Made by a program: the position numbers and the translations under genes. A stretch of 47,073 nucleotides of DNA from Candidatus Latescibacterota bacterium. GTDB lineage: Bacteria > Latescibacterota > UBA2968. The stretch is taken from the NCBI GenBank assembly GCA_021295695.1, contig JAGWBW010000042.1:22824-69896 (forward strand). The letters run 5' to 3'. Shown piece after piece: positions 10,109-18,870 of the stretch; positions within the stretch are counted from its first letter, which is position 1, and each line of letters opens with the position of its first letter. The notes beneath the pieces are model-generated. The model made no database searches, was not told the DNA's origin, and saw nothing but the letters and a program-made list of their open reading frames with translations.

Positions 10109-10725
10109 TCTTTATATCCACCATCGTCGGTCCGCTCGAAGTCAATTGTTACATCCTCGCCTGCGAAAAAACGCGCGAAGGCATTGTCATAGATCCCGGC
10201 GACAACATCGACACCATACTTCAACTCATCAAAGACCACAATATCAAAATCGTCGAAATAATTGCCACACACGGACACTTTGACCACATTGGGCGCGTCA
10301 CATCCCTGAAAGAAAAAACCGGCGCGCCATTCGCCATCCACAAAGCCGACGTATTTATGGTCGAGAACCTGATAGACATTGTCGCACCCCTGGGCCTTCA
10401 AACCGATCCACCGCCCGAAATCGACCGTTTTATCGATGAAGGCGATACTATCGTCTTTGGCCGCGAAACCCTGAACATTCTCCATGTACCGGGTCACGCG
10501 CCCGGCAACATCGCGCTCATCTGGCCGGGCCACGCCATTGTTGGCGATACTGTTTTCGCCGGCTCTATTGGCCGAACCGATCTCGCGGGCGCGGATCTGC
10601 AAACACTAATGGACTCGATCCACACCAAAATCCTCACCCTTCCCAACGACACAGTACTTCACCCCGGACATGGGCCAGACACAACCATAGACCGCGAAAA
10701 ACGCATCAATCCATTTCTGGTTTAA
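10105..10725 (+). CDS. Metallo-beta-lactamase-fold hydrolase (glyoxalase II-like)
   Basis: A small (206 aa) cytoplasmic MBL-fold hydrolase, of the kind often annotated hydroxyacylglutathione hydrolase or YcbL. The zinc motif THGHFDH is at residues 55-61, with later ligands in VPGHAPGN and GDTVFAGSIGRTD and the final LHPGHGPDT. The start is the GTG at 10105, which overlaps the stop of the oxidoreductase as GTGA and starts the typical FISTIVGPLEVNCYIL. A longer in-frame reading into the preceding gene is out of frame with that gene and without family similarity. The native thioester substrate is unknown; the C-terminal glutathione-binding domain of true GloB is absent. Confidence 0.9.
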   Translation: MIFISTIVGPLEVNCYILACEKTREGIVIDPGDNIDTILQLIKDHNIKIVEIIATHGHFDHIGRVTSLKEKTGAPFAIHKADVFMVENLIDIVAPLGLQTDPPPEIDRFIDEGDTIVFGRETLNILHVPGHAPGNIALIWPGHAIVGDTVFAGSIGRTDLAGADLQTLMDSIHTKILTLPNDTVLHPGHGPDTTIDREKRINPFLV

Positions 10726-10727
10726 AA

Positions 10728-10794
10728 CGGTAAGACGTAAAAGGTAAGATGACCTCCCTACCCCCTCTCACGTCTTTCGTTTCACGTCTCACCG
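10728..10794. repeat. Imperfect inverted repeat in intergenic spacer
   Basis: CGGTAAGACGTAAAAGGTAAG at the left is matched imperfectly by the reverse complement of CTTTCGTTTCACGTCTCACCG at the right. Similar CACGTCTCACCGC text sits at 2020-2033, next to the dsbD start. It looks like another family of short interspersed palindromes rather than a terminator, because no T-run follows. Confidence 0.45.
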
Positions 10795-10813
10795 CCTTTA
10801 AGGAGGTAATCTT

Positions 10814-11383
10814 ATGGCCTCAACCACATCATCACTCGTTCGCAGAATGTCCCTGATGGAATTTCTCGCCATAGACGAAGACGAAACCGGTCCAAAATGC
10901 GAACTCGAATATGGGGAGTTAATAGAACTTATGCGACCGACATTTGAACACAACGAACTCATTCTCAGCCTATCTGGCATCTTACTACCACATATCCGCA
11001 CAAACAATCTGGGTCGCCTCAGCCAAGACATCATTGTCGTACTCGACGAAGATAGGGACCTGGCTTATGCCCCTGACCTCGTATTCGTCGCCACCGAACA
11101 CCTGCACCGCATTCGCGAAGGCCGTGTATATGGTGCGCCCGACCTCGTCGTCGAAGTCCTCTCGCCATCTACGGCCAGCCGCGACCACCTCACCAAACTC
11201 GATGCCTACCTCAAAGCTGGCGTCCCCTGGTACTGGATAGTAGATACAACAGGACCTGGCATTGAAGAATACAGCGCGACCGACGGCGGTTATCTCCGCA
11301 CAGCCACTGTCGAATCCAACGACATTTTTCAACCTAACATATTCCCGGACCTGAACATCGAACTGGCAGCCCTCATCTCCTAA
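10814..11383 (+). CDS. Uma2-family (DUF820) PD-(D/E)XK nuclease-like protein
   Basis: A 189-residue member of the Uma2 family, restriction-endonuclease-fold proteins that are abundant and often multicopy in cyanobacteria and uncultured phyla; their biological role is not settled. The active-site pattern is present: a Glu in the N-terminal ELEYGELIEL, then APDLVVEVLSPST with the Asp and Glu, and a Lys in the helix LTKLDAYLKAGV, followed by PWYWIVD. AAGGAGG lies upstream of the ATG. It ends 18 bases before the aminopeptidase gene and may be co-transcribed with it, though the link is probably incidental. Confidence 0.88.
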   Translation: MASTTSSLVRRMSLMEFLAIDEDETGPKCELEYGELIELMRPTFEHNELILSLSGILLPHIRTNNLGRLSQDIIVVLDEDRDLAYAPDLVFVATEHLHRIREGRVYGAPDLVVEVLSPSTASRDHLTKLDAYLKAGVPWYWIVDTTGPGIEEYSATDGGYLRTATVESNDIFQPNIFPDLNIELAALIS

Positions 11384-11401
11384 TACGCAGGAATTTTCAC
11401 C

Positions 11402-12901
11402 ATGAACATCTCCACCACCATCGGCAACATCCTCGAATGTACAGCAGACGCCATCGTGCTCAACCTCTTTGAAGGCGTCACAGAACCGGGCGGCGCAACA
11501 GGTGCTGCCAACCGCGCACTGGACGGGCTTATTGCCGACCTCATTGCAGGCGGCGACTTCAGCGGCAAACGCAACCAAACCGCCGTACTCTATCCCCGTC
11601 AGGGCGTAGCCGCCTCGCGCCTCATTCTCGTTGGCCTGGGCAAAAGAGAAGACTTCACGCCCAACGAGGTGCGCCTCGCATCTGCATCTGCGACCAGAGA
11701 AGCCATCAAACTCGGCGCAAAAACCCTCGCCTCCATCGTCCACGGCGGCGGCATAGGCGGTCTCGATATTTCAGACGCTACACAAGCCACCGTTGAAGGT
11801 GCCATTCTCGGAAACTACAAATTCACCAATTACAAAACAGACGATAACCATCCCAAACGCCTCGACACCTTTACCCTCGTCGAATTTGACACATCCAAAC
11901 AAACCGATGTGGAAAAAGGTGCAAATACCGGGCAAATCATCGCCGAAAGCGTATGTTTTGCCCGCGACCTGAGCAACACCCCCGGCAACGACTTGCCACC
12001 GGCAACACTGGCCGACCGCGCTTTGGAAATGGCCCGTGAAACAGGTCTCTCCTGTGAAATATTTGACGAACAGCGCATCTCAAATGAAGGGATGGGTGCC
12101 CTGAGTGCTGTGGGACAGGGAAGTGCTCGACCACCTCGTTTCGTCATCCTTGAACACGCGGGACCCGACCCCAATGCCGCGCCCATCATCTTTATCGGCA
12201 AAGGCATAACCTTTGACACCGGCGGCATATCCCTCAAAGGTGGCGACGGCATGTGGAACATGAAATTTGACATGAGTGGATCCGCAGCCGTCATCGGCGC
12301 AATGCGAGCCGTGGCAAAACTCGACCTTCCCCACCGCGTCATCGGTCTGGTTGCCGCCGCAGAAAACATGCCCGATGGTCGCGCATATCGCCCAGGCGAC
12401 ATCTTGCATCCCCTTGGCACCAAAACCGTTGAAATTCACAGCACAGATGCCGAAGGCCGCCTCGCCCTCATCGACGCCATCGCATACAGTGCGCGATACG
12501 CGCCCAAAGCAGCCATTGACCTGGCCACGCTAACCGGTGCCTGCGTCACCGCACTTGGCAATGAAGCCAGTGGCTTGATGGGTAACGACAATGACCTCAT
12601 CGCTCAAATCCACGAAGCGGGCAATCGCACCGGTGAAATTGCCTGGCATCTTCCCATTCTGGATGACCACAGAAACCGCATCAAAAGCAATGTGGCCGAC
12701 CTCAAAAACTCAGGTGGTCGGCCCGCAGGCGCACTCACAGCCGCTGCATTCCTCGAAGCCTATGTCCAGAACTTTCCCTGGGCACACCTCGACATCGCCG
12801 GCACCGCATCGACAAGTTCCACCAAACCCGACACCCCCATCGGAGCCACGGGGGTTGGCGTGCGTTTATTGATCGATTTCCTGCGCCATCAAGACGAATA
12901 G
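11402..12901 (+). CDS. pepA: Leucyl aminopeptidase (M17 family)
   Basis: Removes N-terminal amino acids from peptides in the cytoplasm using two metal ions; the family forms hexamers. An N-terminal macro-like domain (residues 1-180) is followed by the catalytic domain with GKGITFDTGGISLK (metal ligands Lys and Asp), MKFDMSGSAAV, and STDAEGRLALIDA, which corresponds to the M17 signature NTDAEGRL with Ser for Asn. The catalytic Arg and the metal-binding Asp and Glu are kept. At 499 residues it is the usual length. The C-terminal GRPAGALTAAAFLEAYV and WAHLDIAGTA are typical. It lies 18 bases downstream of the Uma2 gene and converges on the beta-barrel candidate, with 10 bases between the stops. 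Confidence 0.95.
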   Translation: MNISTTIGNILECTADAIVLNLFEGVTEPGGATGAANRALDGLIADLIAGGDFSGKRNQTAVLYPRQGVAASRLILVGLGKREDFTPNEVRLASASATREAIKLGAKTLASIVHGGGIGGLDISDATQATVEGAILGNYKFTNYKTDDNHPKRLDTFTLVEFDTSKQTDVEKGANTGQIIAESVCFARDLSNTPGNDLPPATLADRALEMARETGLSCEIFDEQRISNEGMGALSAVGQGSARPPRFVILEHAGPDPNAAPIIFIGKGITFDTGGISLKGGDGMWNMKFDMSGSAAVIGAMRAVAKLDLPHRVIGLVAAAENMPDGRAYRPGDILHPLGTKTVEIHSTDAEGRLALIDAIAYSARYAPKAAIDLATLTGACVTALGNEASGLMGNDNDLIAQIHEAGNRTGEIAWHLPILDDHRNRIKSNVADLKNSGGRPAGALTAAAFLEAYVQNFPWAHLDIAGTASTSSTKPDTPIGATGVGVRLLIDFLRHQDE

Positions 12902-12911
12902 ACGAACCCAG

Positions 12912-13514
12912 CTATCTTTCACCCAAAGAGAACATCAGCCCTGCGTGAATGCCAAAATTATTTGTTGACCCGGACGCAAAAGCGCGAAACCAGCGACCCT
13001 GCACAAATGCGCCTATGCCCTCGGAAACATCAAACCGCATACCACCTGCTACGGCAATCATCGCTTCGGTTGAGGTTCCCGTTACAAATTCTCCGGTCAC
13101 TGGATCTATTGACGGTTGCATTATAACTTCTCCAGTCACTGGATCTATTACATTAATCAGCGTTCCGTCATCCAGTACAATAACCGCTGGAATAAACACT
13201 GGAAATCCCCGTGCGTGCAACACCCCGCCGGCAACTCCAAAAAACACCGTACCATAGTGGTCGGACAAAGGAGCTTTGTAAATCAAACTGACACCCGCTG
13301 GGATTTCTGAAATACCGCTCTTCCGATAATATTCAACAAAAGGTGCCAAATATGTCGGATACAGATCTCCAATAGGAACCTCTATGGACAGGTGCCCGCC
13401 TCCGCGCGTGGGGTCCAAAAGAGCACCCCCCCCTATCTTGACATCCAGCTGTGCATCTGCCCGACCAAACATCGCGACCATTGATAAACAAAACACCACA
13501 ACCATCGACTTCAT
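12912..13514 (-). CDS. Predicted secreted beta-barrel/outer-membrane protein
   Basis: The ATG at 13514 starts a clean signal peptide (MKSMVVVFCLSMVAMFGRADA). The 200-residue protein has alternating hydrophobic strands rich in Gly, Tyr and Phe and ends in GIHAGLMFSLGER, the pattern of a small outer-membrane beta-barrel, although the last residue is Arg rather than Phe. A loop contains the near-repeat DPVTGEVIMQPSIDPVTGEF, from a duplicated stretch of DNA (about 13089 and 13129). A longer in-frame reading to 13586 would add residues without similarity before the signal peptide and run into the neighbouring gene. Function is unknown. It is divergent from the histidine phosphatase, with 31 bases between starts. 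Confidence 0.7.
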   Translation of the reverse strand: MKSMVVVFCLSMVAMFGRADAQLDVKIGGGALLDPTRGGGHLSIEVPIGDLYPTYLAPFVEYYRKSGISEIPAGVSLIYKAPLSDHYGTVFFGVAGGVLHARGFPVFIPAVIVLDDGTLINVIDPVTGEVIMQPSIDPVTGEFVTGTSTEAMIAVAGGMRFDVSEGIGAFVQGRWFRAFASGSTNNFGIHAGLMFSLGER

Positions 13515-13545
13515 AAACACCCCCAGATAATAGTAAGGAACACAC

Positions 13546-14175
13546 ATGCCAACCGACCTCATTCTAATCTGCCACGGACAGGCCAAGAGACGCGACGGCG
13601 AAAACCACTACGGCTGGTGGGCCGACATGCCCCTCTCACATCGGGGCAAACAGCAAGCCATGCTCATCGGCGAACGCCTCAGAAACGACTTTGACATTCA
13701 CAGCCTCTACACAAGCCCCCAAAAATGCACCCGCCAAACAGCCGAATGGATAGGCGATGTGCTCCGTATCGTGCCCGAAATAGAAGATGACCTGCGCGAA
13801 CTCGAAAGCGGCGACCTCGCCACACTCTCCAACGAAGAAGTCCGAAAATATTATCCCGGCTTTTTGAGCGGGGAATCCCTCGAAGAGGCACGCGTTCCAG
13901 GCAGCGAAACCTATGCCGACCTGCACACCCGCGTTGCCAACGCCGTGAGCCAACTCGTCAACAAATCACCCGATCAGCAAATTGCGTGCATCACACACGT
14001 CCGACCTATTGTCGCCTGCCTACAAGCGATCATGGGATACACGCCCGAAGACGAGCACAAACCCCAGTTCGCGTGCCACACAGCCGCCATCCATCACCTT
14101 CAACTCAATCCCGGAGGCGAACCCACCTTCATATCCCTCAACGATATTGCCCACCTTGCAGACCTCCCCAGATAA
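13546..14175 (+). CDS. Histidine phosphatase superfamily protein with altered RHG motif
   Basis: Branch 1 histidine phosphatase (phosphoglycerate mutase/SixA/CobC fold), about 209 residues. The N-terminal LILICHGQA lines up with the usual LVRHGQT, so the catalytic His is kept but the preceding Arg is Cys. Other features are normal: LSHRGKQQA, the second Arg region YTSPQKCTRQTAEWI, the acid ELESGD and the second His in CITHVRPIV. Because the motif Arg helps bind the phosphate, activity may be weak or altered; the fold assignment is still safe. ACACACATG has no strong ribosome site (AGTAAGGA lies 9 bases upstream). It converges on the hotdog gene with 1 base between the stops. Confidence 0.82.
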   Translation: MPTDLILICHGQAKRRDGENHYGWWADMPLSHRGKQQAMLIGERLRNDFDIHSLYTSPQKCTRQTAEWIGDVLRIVPEIEDDLRELESGDLATLSNEEVRKYYPGFLSGESLEEARVPGSETYADLHTRVANAVSQLVNKSPDQQIACITHVRPIVACLQAIMGYTPEDEHKPQFACHTAAIHHLQLNPGGEPTFISLNDIAHLADLPR

Positions 14176-14176
14176 T

Positions 14177-15037
14177 TCACACGTCATCCGCCAGAGGCCC
14201 GCGCGTTTCCATAGCCATAGAAATCCGCTCGCTGCGCGTGCCATCGCCATTGCAGTGATAAAAACGCACAGCACCGTGAAACCCATCCTTGTGATGAACA
14301 AAATCGAGTTCTGCATCTGCGACTTGCCCGGGCACAAAAGGCTTGCGAAAATAAATCACAATTTCGTGAAACCGCAAACGTCCGACATCGCCCCCTATTT
14401 TGTGATACTGAAGTGATAGGAGATCGAGGACGCGGTCCATGTACTTGACGGTGTTAATGTGCCGATACTGATCTGATTGGTCCATGTGAAAAACAACCGG
14501 CTGCGTATCATAGGTTAGCTTTTCACCACTGCCCTCGCAGCGATAGGATTCGATATCCCGGCTGAGCAAATCATCTTCACTCATTTCGTGCTCCTTCAAA
14601 AATTTAAGCCCCTCCGGCACATCGGAAGGCATGCGCTCATCAGGAGGTGCAAGCGGCCGCGTGAGCGCCAGCCAGAACTCCGACCGACCAACCAGATTAT
14701 CCGCCTTAAAAAGCTGGCAGGTCAGAACGAGATGACCGCGTTTGAGACTTCCGTCATCATTGCGCGTCGTAACCAGACGGATCTGGAACTCCTGTCGCAG
14801 TGTTGTTTGAAGAGAACAGGGATGCCCGAAAGTTTCAAATTTCAAAATATGATTGATCGGCACAACACCGTCGCCGCTATTGACATTGGATCGCCAGTAG
14901 GGTCGCAGCATGTGAAGACCCGACCTCAACGTGAGGCTCAAACTGGATGCGACCAACTCGGCATTCATATTGAGCATGCGCCAGTCAATGTCACATTCAG
15001 TTGTACCTGTTAAAACATCGACAACCTGTTTTTCCAT
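14177..15037 (-). CDS. Tandem hotdog-fold acyl-thioesterase-like protein
   Basis: 286 residues with two hotdog-like halves. The second (about 175-280) has the thioesterase-type segment VFHMDQSDQYRHINTVKYMDRVLD, in which RHIN..KY recalls GHVNN.kY of acyl-ACP and 4-hydroxybenzoyl-CoA thioesterases, then LRFHEIVIYFRKPFVPGQVADAEL. The first half (about 20-140) has the same strand pattern without clear catalytic residues. The ATG at 15037 is chosen over an upstream in-frame ATG (15076), because the extra 13 residues fall in a repeat region. It is the third gene of a minus-strand series after the dehydratase and BKACE genes. A CoA-ester or acyl substrate in the same pathway is inference. Confidence 0.6.
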   Translation of the reverse strand: MEKQVVDVLTGTTECDIDWRMLNMNAELVASSLSLTLRSGLHMLRPYWRSNVNSGDGVVPINHILKFETFGHPCSLQTTLRQEFQIRLVTTRNDDGSLKRGHLVLTCQLFKADNLVGRSEFWLALTRPLAPPDERMPSDVPEGLKFLKEHEMSEDDLLSRDIESYRCEGSGEKLTYDTQPVVFHMDQSDQYRHINTVKYMDRVLDLLSLQYHKIGGDVGRLRFHEIVIYFRKPFVPGQVADAELDFVHHKDGFHGAVRFYHCNGDGTRSERISMAMETRGPLADDV

Positions 15038-15063
15038 AAAAAATCCAAAATACAGCAAGCAAC

Positions 15064-15151
15064 CACTGATAAACACCGATTAACCCGGATGGTTGCGATG
15101 TCGCCCATTTAAAAGCCTTTTATCTGTGTCCATCTGCGTTCATCTGCGGAT
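15064..15151. repeat. Interspersed repeat spanning the BKACE 3' end
   Basis: CACTGATAAACACCGATTAACC and, after a gap, CTTTTATCTGTGTCCATCTG then CGTTCATCTGCGGAT. The second half matches 82-127. On the minus strand it reads CCGCAGATGAACGCAGATGG and then ACACAGATAAAAGG; that TAA is the stop codon of the BKACE gene. Confidence 0.72.
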
Positions 15152-15974
15152 ACGTAAGCCCCAGCATCTCCCGGGCATCATTTGGTGTGGCAATCTCGCC
15201 CTGAAGTTTTTCCACAATGCTCGCCGCGTGATCGACCATCTGTGCATTGCTCTTGAGCAAAATACCTCTTCGCAGATAAATATTATCTTCAAAACCCACC
15301 CGTATATGCCCCCCCAGGAGAAAAGCCATGGTAATCATCGGCAACTGTCCTTTTCCCACACCCAGAGCAGACCAGAGCACATCGGGCGGCAAAAGACTCT
15401 TCATAAAAATCAGGTTTTCAGGTGTGGCTTCAATACCCCATCCGGGACCCATACACAACTGGACAAACGGGGGATCTTCGAACAACCCCTCCTCAATCAT
15501 ATACCGCGCCTGGCGGATATGACCGGCATCGAAAACCTCGATCTCCGGCTTGACGCGATGCTCGCGCATGCGCTTTGCCGCAGCAACACCCCAATCGGGT
15601 GGATTCATAAACACCCGATTGCCAAAATTCACCGAGCCGATATCCAGAGAACAAATCTCGGGTTTCAGCGTAACCGGCTCAAGCCGTTCTTCGATAATAT
15701 TTTCCCCTTTAATATTCCCCCCGCTCGTCGTCAAATTAATGGCAATATCGCAAGCTTGCCGAATCCGATCCACGACCTCTTTGAAAAGCTCGATCCGCGA
15801 ACACACAATACCCGTTTCGGGATCGCGCACATGGATATGCGTAATCGCCGCGCCCGCCTTATGGCATTCAATTGCCGCGTCTGCAATCTCCTTTGGCGTA
15901 TAAGGCACAGCCGGATTCATATCCTTCGTCGGACCCGATCCCACAACCGCCACTGAAATAATTGTCTTATCCAT
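15120..15974 (-). CDS. Beta-keto acid cleavage enzyme (BKACE, DUF849)
   Basis: BKACE enzymes condense a beta-keto acid with acetyl-CoA to give acetoacetate and a new CoA ester, using a zinc ion. The N-terminus [27 protein letters not shown], then [14 protein letters not shown] (metal-binding His pair), [20 protein letters not shown], and [28 protein letters not shown] are family hallmarks. ATG 15974 is favoured; 13 upstream in-frame residues lack similarity. The length of 284 is normal. The last nine residues (PQMNADGHR) and the stop come from an interspersed repeat, so the natural C-terminus has been changed. It lies 20 bases downstream of the enolase-superfamily gene, probably the same operon. 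Confidence 0.93.
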   Translation of the reverse strand: MDKTIISVAVVGSGPTKDMNPAVPYTPKEIADAAIECHKAGAAITHIHVRDPETGIVCSRIELFKEVVDRIRQACDIAINLTTSGGNIKGENIIEERLEPVTLKPEICSLDIGSVNFGNRVFMNPPDWGVAAAKRMREHRVKPEIEVFDAGHIRQARYMIEEGLFEDPPFVQLCMGPGWGIEATPENLIFMKSLLPPDVLWSALGVGKGQLPMITMAFLLGGHIRVGFEDNIYLRRGILLKSNAQMVDHAASIVEKLQGEIATPNDAREMLGLTYPQMNADGHR

Positions 15975-15994
15975 TTTTCTTTTGTCCTCTAAAA

Positions 15995-17203
15995 TTAAAA
16001 CGGCACCAACCAATCCTCTTCAATCCCCAGATCAAAACCCGGACCCGTCGGCGCAAACTCCAGATAGCTATTGCGCGGCACGCGCGCGCCGGGTTGCGTC
16101 ACTTCTTCGAGCGGCACGCCCGGATCAGAACCGATATAGTACTCGCACCAGGGCGTATTGGGCATTGCCCAGCTCAAATGCTGACCGTACGCATCGCGTC
16201 CCCCGCCGTGCAGACAAACCTCCAGACCAGCCGCAGCAGCCATATTACAAATTTTGACACACGCAGTCAAACCGCCCACCCACTGAATATCGGGTTGGAG
16301 GATATCGAGACACCGATTTTCGATCATCAACTGGTAGGGATACGGCGTGTAAAAATGCTCGCCACTGGCAAGCGTCAACCACGGCAGGCGTTTCTTGAGT
16401 TCAATATGCCCCCCCACATCTTCGGGGATCAAGCATTCTTCCATCCAGCGCAGATTATAAGGACGCAGGCGATTGGCCAGACGCGCGGTATATTCCACAT
16501 CAAAAGCCATATAACAATCCAGCATGAGATCGCAATCATCGCCGATCAACTCGCGGACCTCGGCTATTCGCCTCTCGTTCTCTCCCAATCCCCACAACCC
16601 ATCAACCGGCCCGTATTGACAGGGCAACTTAAAAGCGCGAAATCCCAACTCTTTGTACCAATCCACATCGTCACCCGTCGCATACACAAACAACCGATCG
16701 CGCGCCGGACCGCCCAGAAGCTCATAAACCGGCTTGCCCTGCAATTTGCCAGCCAGGTCCCACAGCGCCAGATCCACGGCACTAATCGCCAACGAGGCGA
16801 TCCCCACAGTCCCAAAAGATTTGGACACGCGAAACATCATATCCCACAGTTTTTCAATTGCCAGACAACTTTCCCCTTCCAGTATATGCGCGAAAGCATC
16901 TTCCACCACCATAGCAACCGGGCGTCCCGCCGACGTGCCGAGTCCCCAGGTCCCGTCTTCAGCGGTCACTTTGACAGAGAACCTGGGCCATTGCCTGGCA
17001 CCGTAAAGCTGCCGCCGCGCCTTAAACCGCGGGAACTTAGACATCGGATTTGCCACCTCTATCTGCGTGGGCCACGCCTTCCTGTACCCCTTTGTCCTCG
17101 GCGCTGCACCTGAGGAAGCAGCGAGTGTCGTACCGGAACCCGTTGAGGTCTGGCTTGCATCTGGCCGTTCAACGCGAACGACTTCGACGGATTTAATTTT
17201 CAT
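15995..17203 (-). CDS. Mandelate racemase/muconate lactonizing enzyme family dehydratase (rhamnonate dehydratase-like)
   Basis: Enolase-superfamily protein, 402 residues, probably dehydrating an acid sugar in a Mg-dependent reaction. The metal ligands are in [10 protein letters not shown] (Asp), LRWMEECL (Glu) and [11 protein letters not shown] (Glu, with the His seen in rhamnonate dehydratases), followed by [16 protein letters not shown]. The N-terminal capping domain starts [14 protein letters not shown]. The ATG at 17203 has AAAGGAAA 7 bases upstream. A gene for a BKACE enzyme follows after 20 bases, which would suit a pathway that converts a sugar acid through a keto acid to a CoA ester; the exact substrate is inference. 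Confidence 0.92.
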   Translation of the reverse strand: MKIKSVEVVRVERPDASQTSTGSGTTLAASSGAAPRTKGYRKAWPTQIEVANPMSKFPRFKARRQLYGARQWPRFSVKVTAEDGTWGLGTSAGRPVAMVVEDAFAHILEGESCLAIEKLWDMMFRVSKSFGTVGIASLAISAVDLALWDLAGKLQGKPVYELLGGPARDRLFVYATGDDVDWYKELGFRAFKLPCQYGPVDGLWGLGENERRIAEVRELIGDDCDLMLDCYMAFDVEYTARLANRLRPYNLRWMEECLIPEDVGGHIELKKRLPWLTLASGEHFYTPYPYQLMIENRCLDILQPDIQWVGGLTACVKICNMAAAAGLEVCLHGGGRDAYGQHLSWAMPNTPWCEYYIGSDPGVPLEEVTQPGARVPRNSYLEFAPTGPGFDLGIEEDWLVPF

Positions 17204-17237
17204 GTGTTTTCCTTTTTCTCGTATTGGAATGATCCTC

Positions 17238-17289
17238 AGAAACAAAAAGTGTAGCAACAACGCGATATTGTCAATCGGATTTCCGATTG
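17238..17289 (-). promoter_or_regulatory. TTGACAATATC promoter-like element with adjoining palindrome
   Basis: Upstream of the dehydratase start, the minus strand reads TTGACAATATCGCG, then TGTTGCTACACT, which could act as a -35 and a weak -10 (15-base gap). An 18-base inverted repeat, CAATCGGA TT TCCGATTG (17272-17289), overlaps the TTGACA and could be an operator. A near copy of the TTGACA part lies upstream of the UPF0175 gene (18871-18912). Confidence 0.5.
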
Positions 17290-17330
17290 TTGAGGATATT
17301 TATTTCAGGGATGTGCAAGTCAAAGAAAAC

Positions 17331-17366
17331 AAAAAAGCGTACGTGTCAATATTTAACACGTACGCT
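17331..17366 (-). terminator. Rho-independent terminator of the SLOG/PRTase operon
   Basis: On the minus strand AGCGTACGTGT and ACACGTACGCT form a perfect 11-bp stem with a 9-base loop, followed directly by TTTTTG. It lies 38 bases past the stop codon of the SLOG gene. Confidence 0.92.
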
Positions 17367-17404
17367 CTTGTCAACCACATATCAAAACATATTAAGGCAT
17401 GTTC

Positions 17405-17941
17405 CTATCTTTCAGGAAATGGGATTGGAGTCAGTAGTGAGAATTCCTTTTCGAACTGTTCTTTTATCTCGCTGCTACATTTTTTTAAGAGTGCAGTAAG
17501 ATCATCGTGTGATTTGAGCTTATCACAAGACCTATCGGGCGAAAAATAGACCAGGATATTCTTCTGTAGATCCAATAAGTTGAGAATATTGTTCAGAGTT
17601 CCCTTACTCTTCCCATCCCAAACCATAAAGCCATAGGACGCTACTTGTGCCATCTTTGCATCCTTAGTTGTGTAGTATGCAAAGTCTTTTAGCTGGTTAT
17701 CTGCATATATCTGTTCTACTGGCCAACTACCCACATTATTCCGACAGTGGTCACCCATGCAATAGACGATAACATCCCGATATGCTTTTTCTGCTAAATA
17801 GCTCTGTACCGCCTTATCAGCACCATTTGCATCTCCGATGACAATAGCAAAACGCTGACGCATGATGTTATCCGCTGTGTACCTGATGGTATCGTTCAAA
17901 CGTGTGATTCTACGAGAACCGCCAATAAAAACCGTCGTCAT
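17405..17941 (-). CDS. SLOG-fold (YspA-like) nucleotide-binding protein
   Basis: 178 residues with the SLOG/Rossmann-like pattern: VFIGGSRRIT at the N-terminus (GGSR, residues 7-10), IVIGDANGADKAV (GDANGAD, 36-42), and MVWDGKSKGTLNNI (DGKSKGT, 109-115), as in YspA/DUF2493-type proteins. SLOG proteins bind or process nucleotides and nucleotide-derived signals; LOG itself releases the base from a nucleoside monophosphate. The C-terminal 50 residues are helical and charged. The start overlaps the stop of the phosphoribosyltransferase gene by four bases (ATGA), so the two are translationally coupled and probably act on one substrate or signal. A strong terminator ends the operon. Base use differs from the neighbours: AT-richer, with fewer C-ending codons. 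The function in the cell is unknown. Confidence 0.82.
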   Translation of the reverse strand: MTTVFIGGSRRITRLNDTIRYTADNIMRQRFAIVIGDANGADKAVQSYLAEKAYRDVIVYCMGDHCRNNVGSWPVEQIYADNQLKDFAYYTTKDAKMAQVASYGFMVWDGKSKGTLNNILNLLDLQKNILVYFSPDRSCDKLKSHDDLTALLKKCSSEIKEQFEKEFSLLTPIPFPER

Positions 17942-18528
17942 GATCTTGCCTTTGTACGGGTGAGAGCCAGCACGTACACATCAGAGCATTGTGCCTGATC
18001 ATAAAGTGCCCGAGTGACTGCGTTGAGGGTTGCACCAGACCGGTATAGGTCATCGAATAACAGAACGGCCTTACCTTGAAAGGATGGATCGTGGACCCTA
18101 TGAGCATTTTCAAGTAACTGGCACCGTTCAGTATAATCAAAAACGTTCTTGAGTTCTTCGGTATTCTTGACTTTTTGAACAAAGTCTTTGAGAAATGGCA
18201 AACCCAAAGCCCTTGCAAGGCGGGCCGTAATTTCGAAGACAGGTTGAAATCGACGAACTCTGGTTGGTGGAACGGGAATAATAGCATCGAAAGCAACCTG
18301 CCAGTTCCTTACGAACGCGGTGGTAGTCTCGACTAATGGTTCTAAGGCCGCTAAGTTTCCCCTATACTTTAGCCGGTAGAGAAGTTCACCTGCTTCTGTT
18401 CTTTGGGTATCAAATCTCGGATTTCCAAACTGATCATAGCCCAAGAATTCACTTCTTAATGTGTGATTATCCAAGACGTAACCTCGGCGCCACGCACCAT
18501 AAATTTGTCTGGGATTAATTGCAACCAT
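17938..18528 (-). CDS. ComF-like phosphoribosyltransferase
   Basis: 196 residues. The PRPP loop AVLLFDDLYRSGATLNAV (about residues 154-171) has the two acidic residues and the small-residue turn of type I PRTases; the hood segment FDAIIPVPPTRVRRFQPVFEIT is like ComF/GntX proteins. There is no N-terminal zinc-ribbon of classical ComF; instead residues 8-60 contain GYVLDNHTLRSEFLGYDQFG, an Asp/Tyr-rich segment I do not recognise. It would transfer or release a base with PRPP. It is followed, with a four-base overlap, by the SLOG gene. No clear ribosome site precedes the ATG at 18528 (AAAGAAAGAC only), so it may be read on a transcript starting before the UPF0175 gene 47 bases upstream. Confidence 0.85.
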   Translation of the reverse strand: MVAINPRQIYGAWRRGYVLDNHTLRSEFLGYDQFGNPRFDTQRTEAGELLYRLKYRGNLAALEPLVETTTAFVRNWQVAFDAIIPVPPTRVRRFQPVFEITARLARALGLPFLKDFVQKVKNTEELKNVFDYTERCQLLENAHRVHDPSFQGKAVLLFDDLYRSGATLNAVTRALYDQAQCSDVYVLALTRTKARS

Positions 18529-18575
18529 ATGTCTTTCTTTTTAACTCAATTGATGTAATGAGGAATGTATCAACA

Positions 18576-18836
18576 CTACAGATTCCTAACACTGGAAATA
18601 TCCTTTGCCAATTCTTCTGGGGTCAGATTGACAGGAGATACCTGGTAGGATTTTAAGGCATCTAAAAACACAACTCGCTCCATGCCCGCAAATCGAGACG
18701 CCTGACCCAATGACAAACGTCCGAGTTCAAACAGTTTGACGGCTATGAGCATGCGGCTTTGTTCGGCGAATTGTTCAGGCGTTTCACTGAGGGTCTGCAG
18801 AATATCATCTGGACATTCAAATGTAACTTTTAACAT
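18576..18836 (-). CDS. UPF0175-family small protein (antitoxin-like)
   Basis: 86 residues: MLKVTFECPDDILQTL, then an acidic linker, LIAVKLFELGRLSLGQASRFAGMERVVFLDAL, matching the UPF0175 pattern of a DNA-binding-like helix pair. Members usually sit beside a PIN-like toxin. No toxin is next to it here: the next gene on the same strand is the phosphoribosyltransferase. It may be an orphan antitoxin or a small regulator of the SLOG/PRTase operon, which it precedes by 47 bases. No strong ribosome site is visible (CGGGACGCGC before the ATG). Confidence 0.82.
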   Translation of the reverse strand: MLKVTFECPDDILQTLSETPEQFAEQSRMLIAVKLFELGRLSLGQASRFAGMERVVFLDALKSYQVSPVNLTPEELAKDISSVRNL

Positions 18837-18870
18837 GCGCGTCCCGTTCTATCCATATTTGAATTATACC

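Noticed and set aside
13085-13150. Duplicated TCCGGTCACTGGATCTATT-like sequence as a mobile repeat
   Set aside because: It is inside the beta-barrel gene and encodes a DPVTGE loop repeat in frame, so it is an in-gene duplication.
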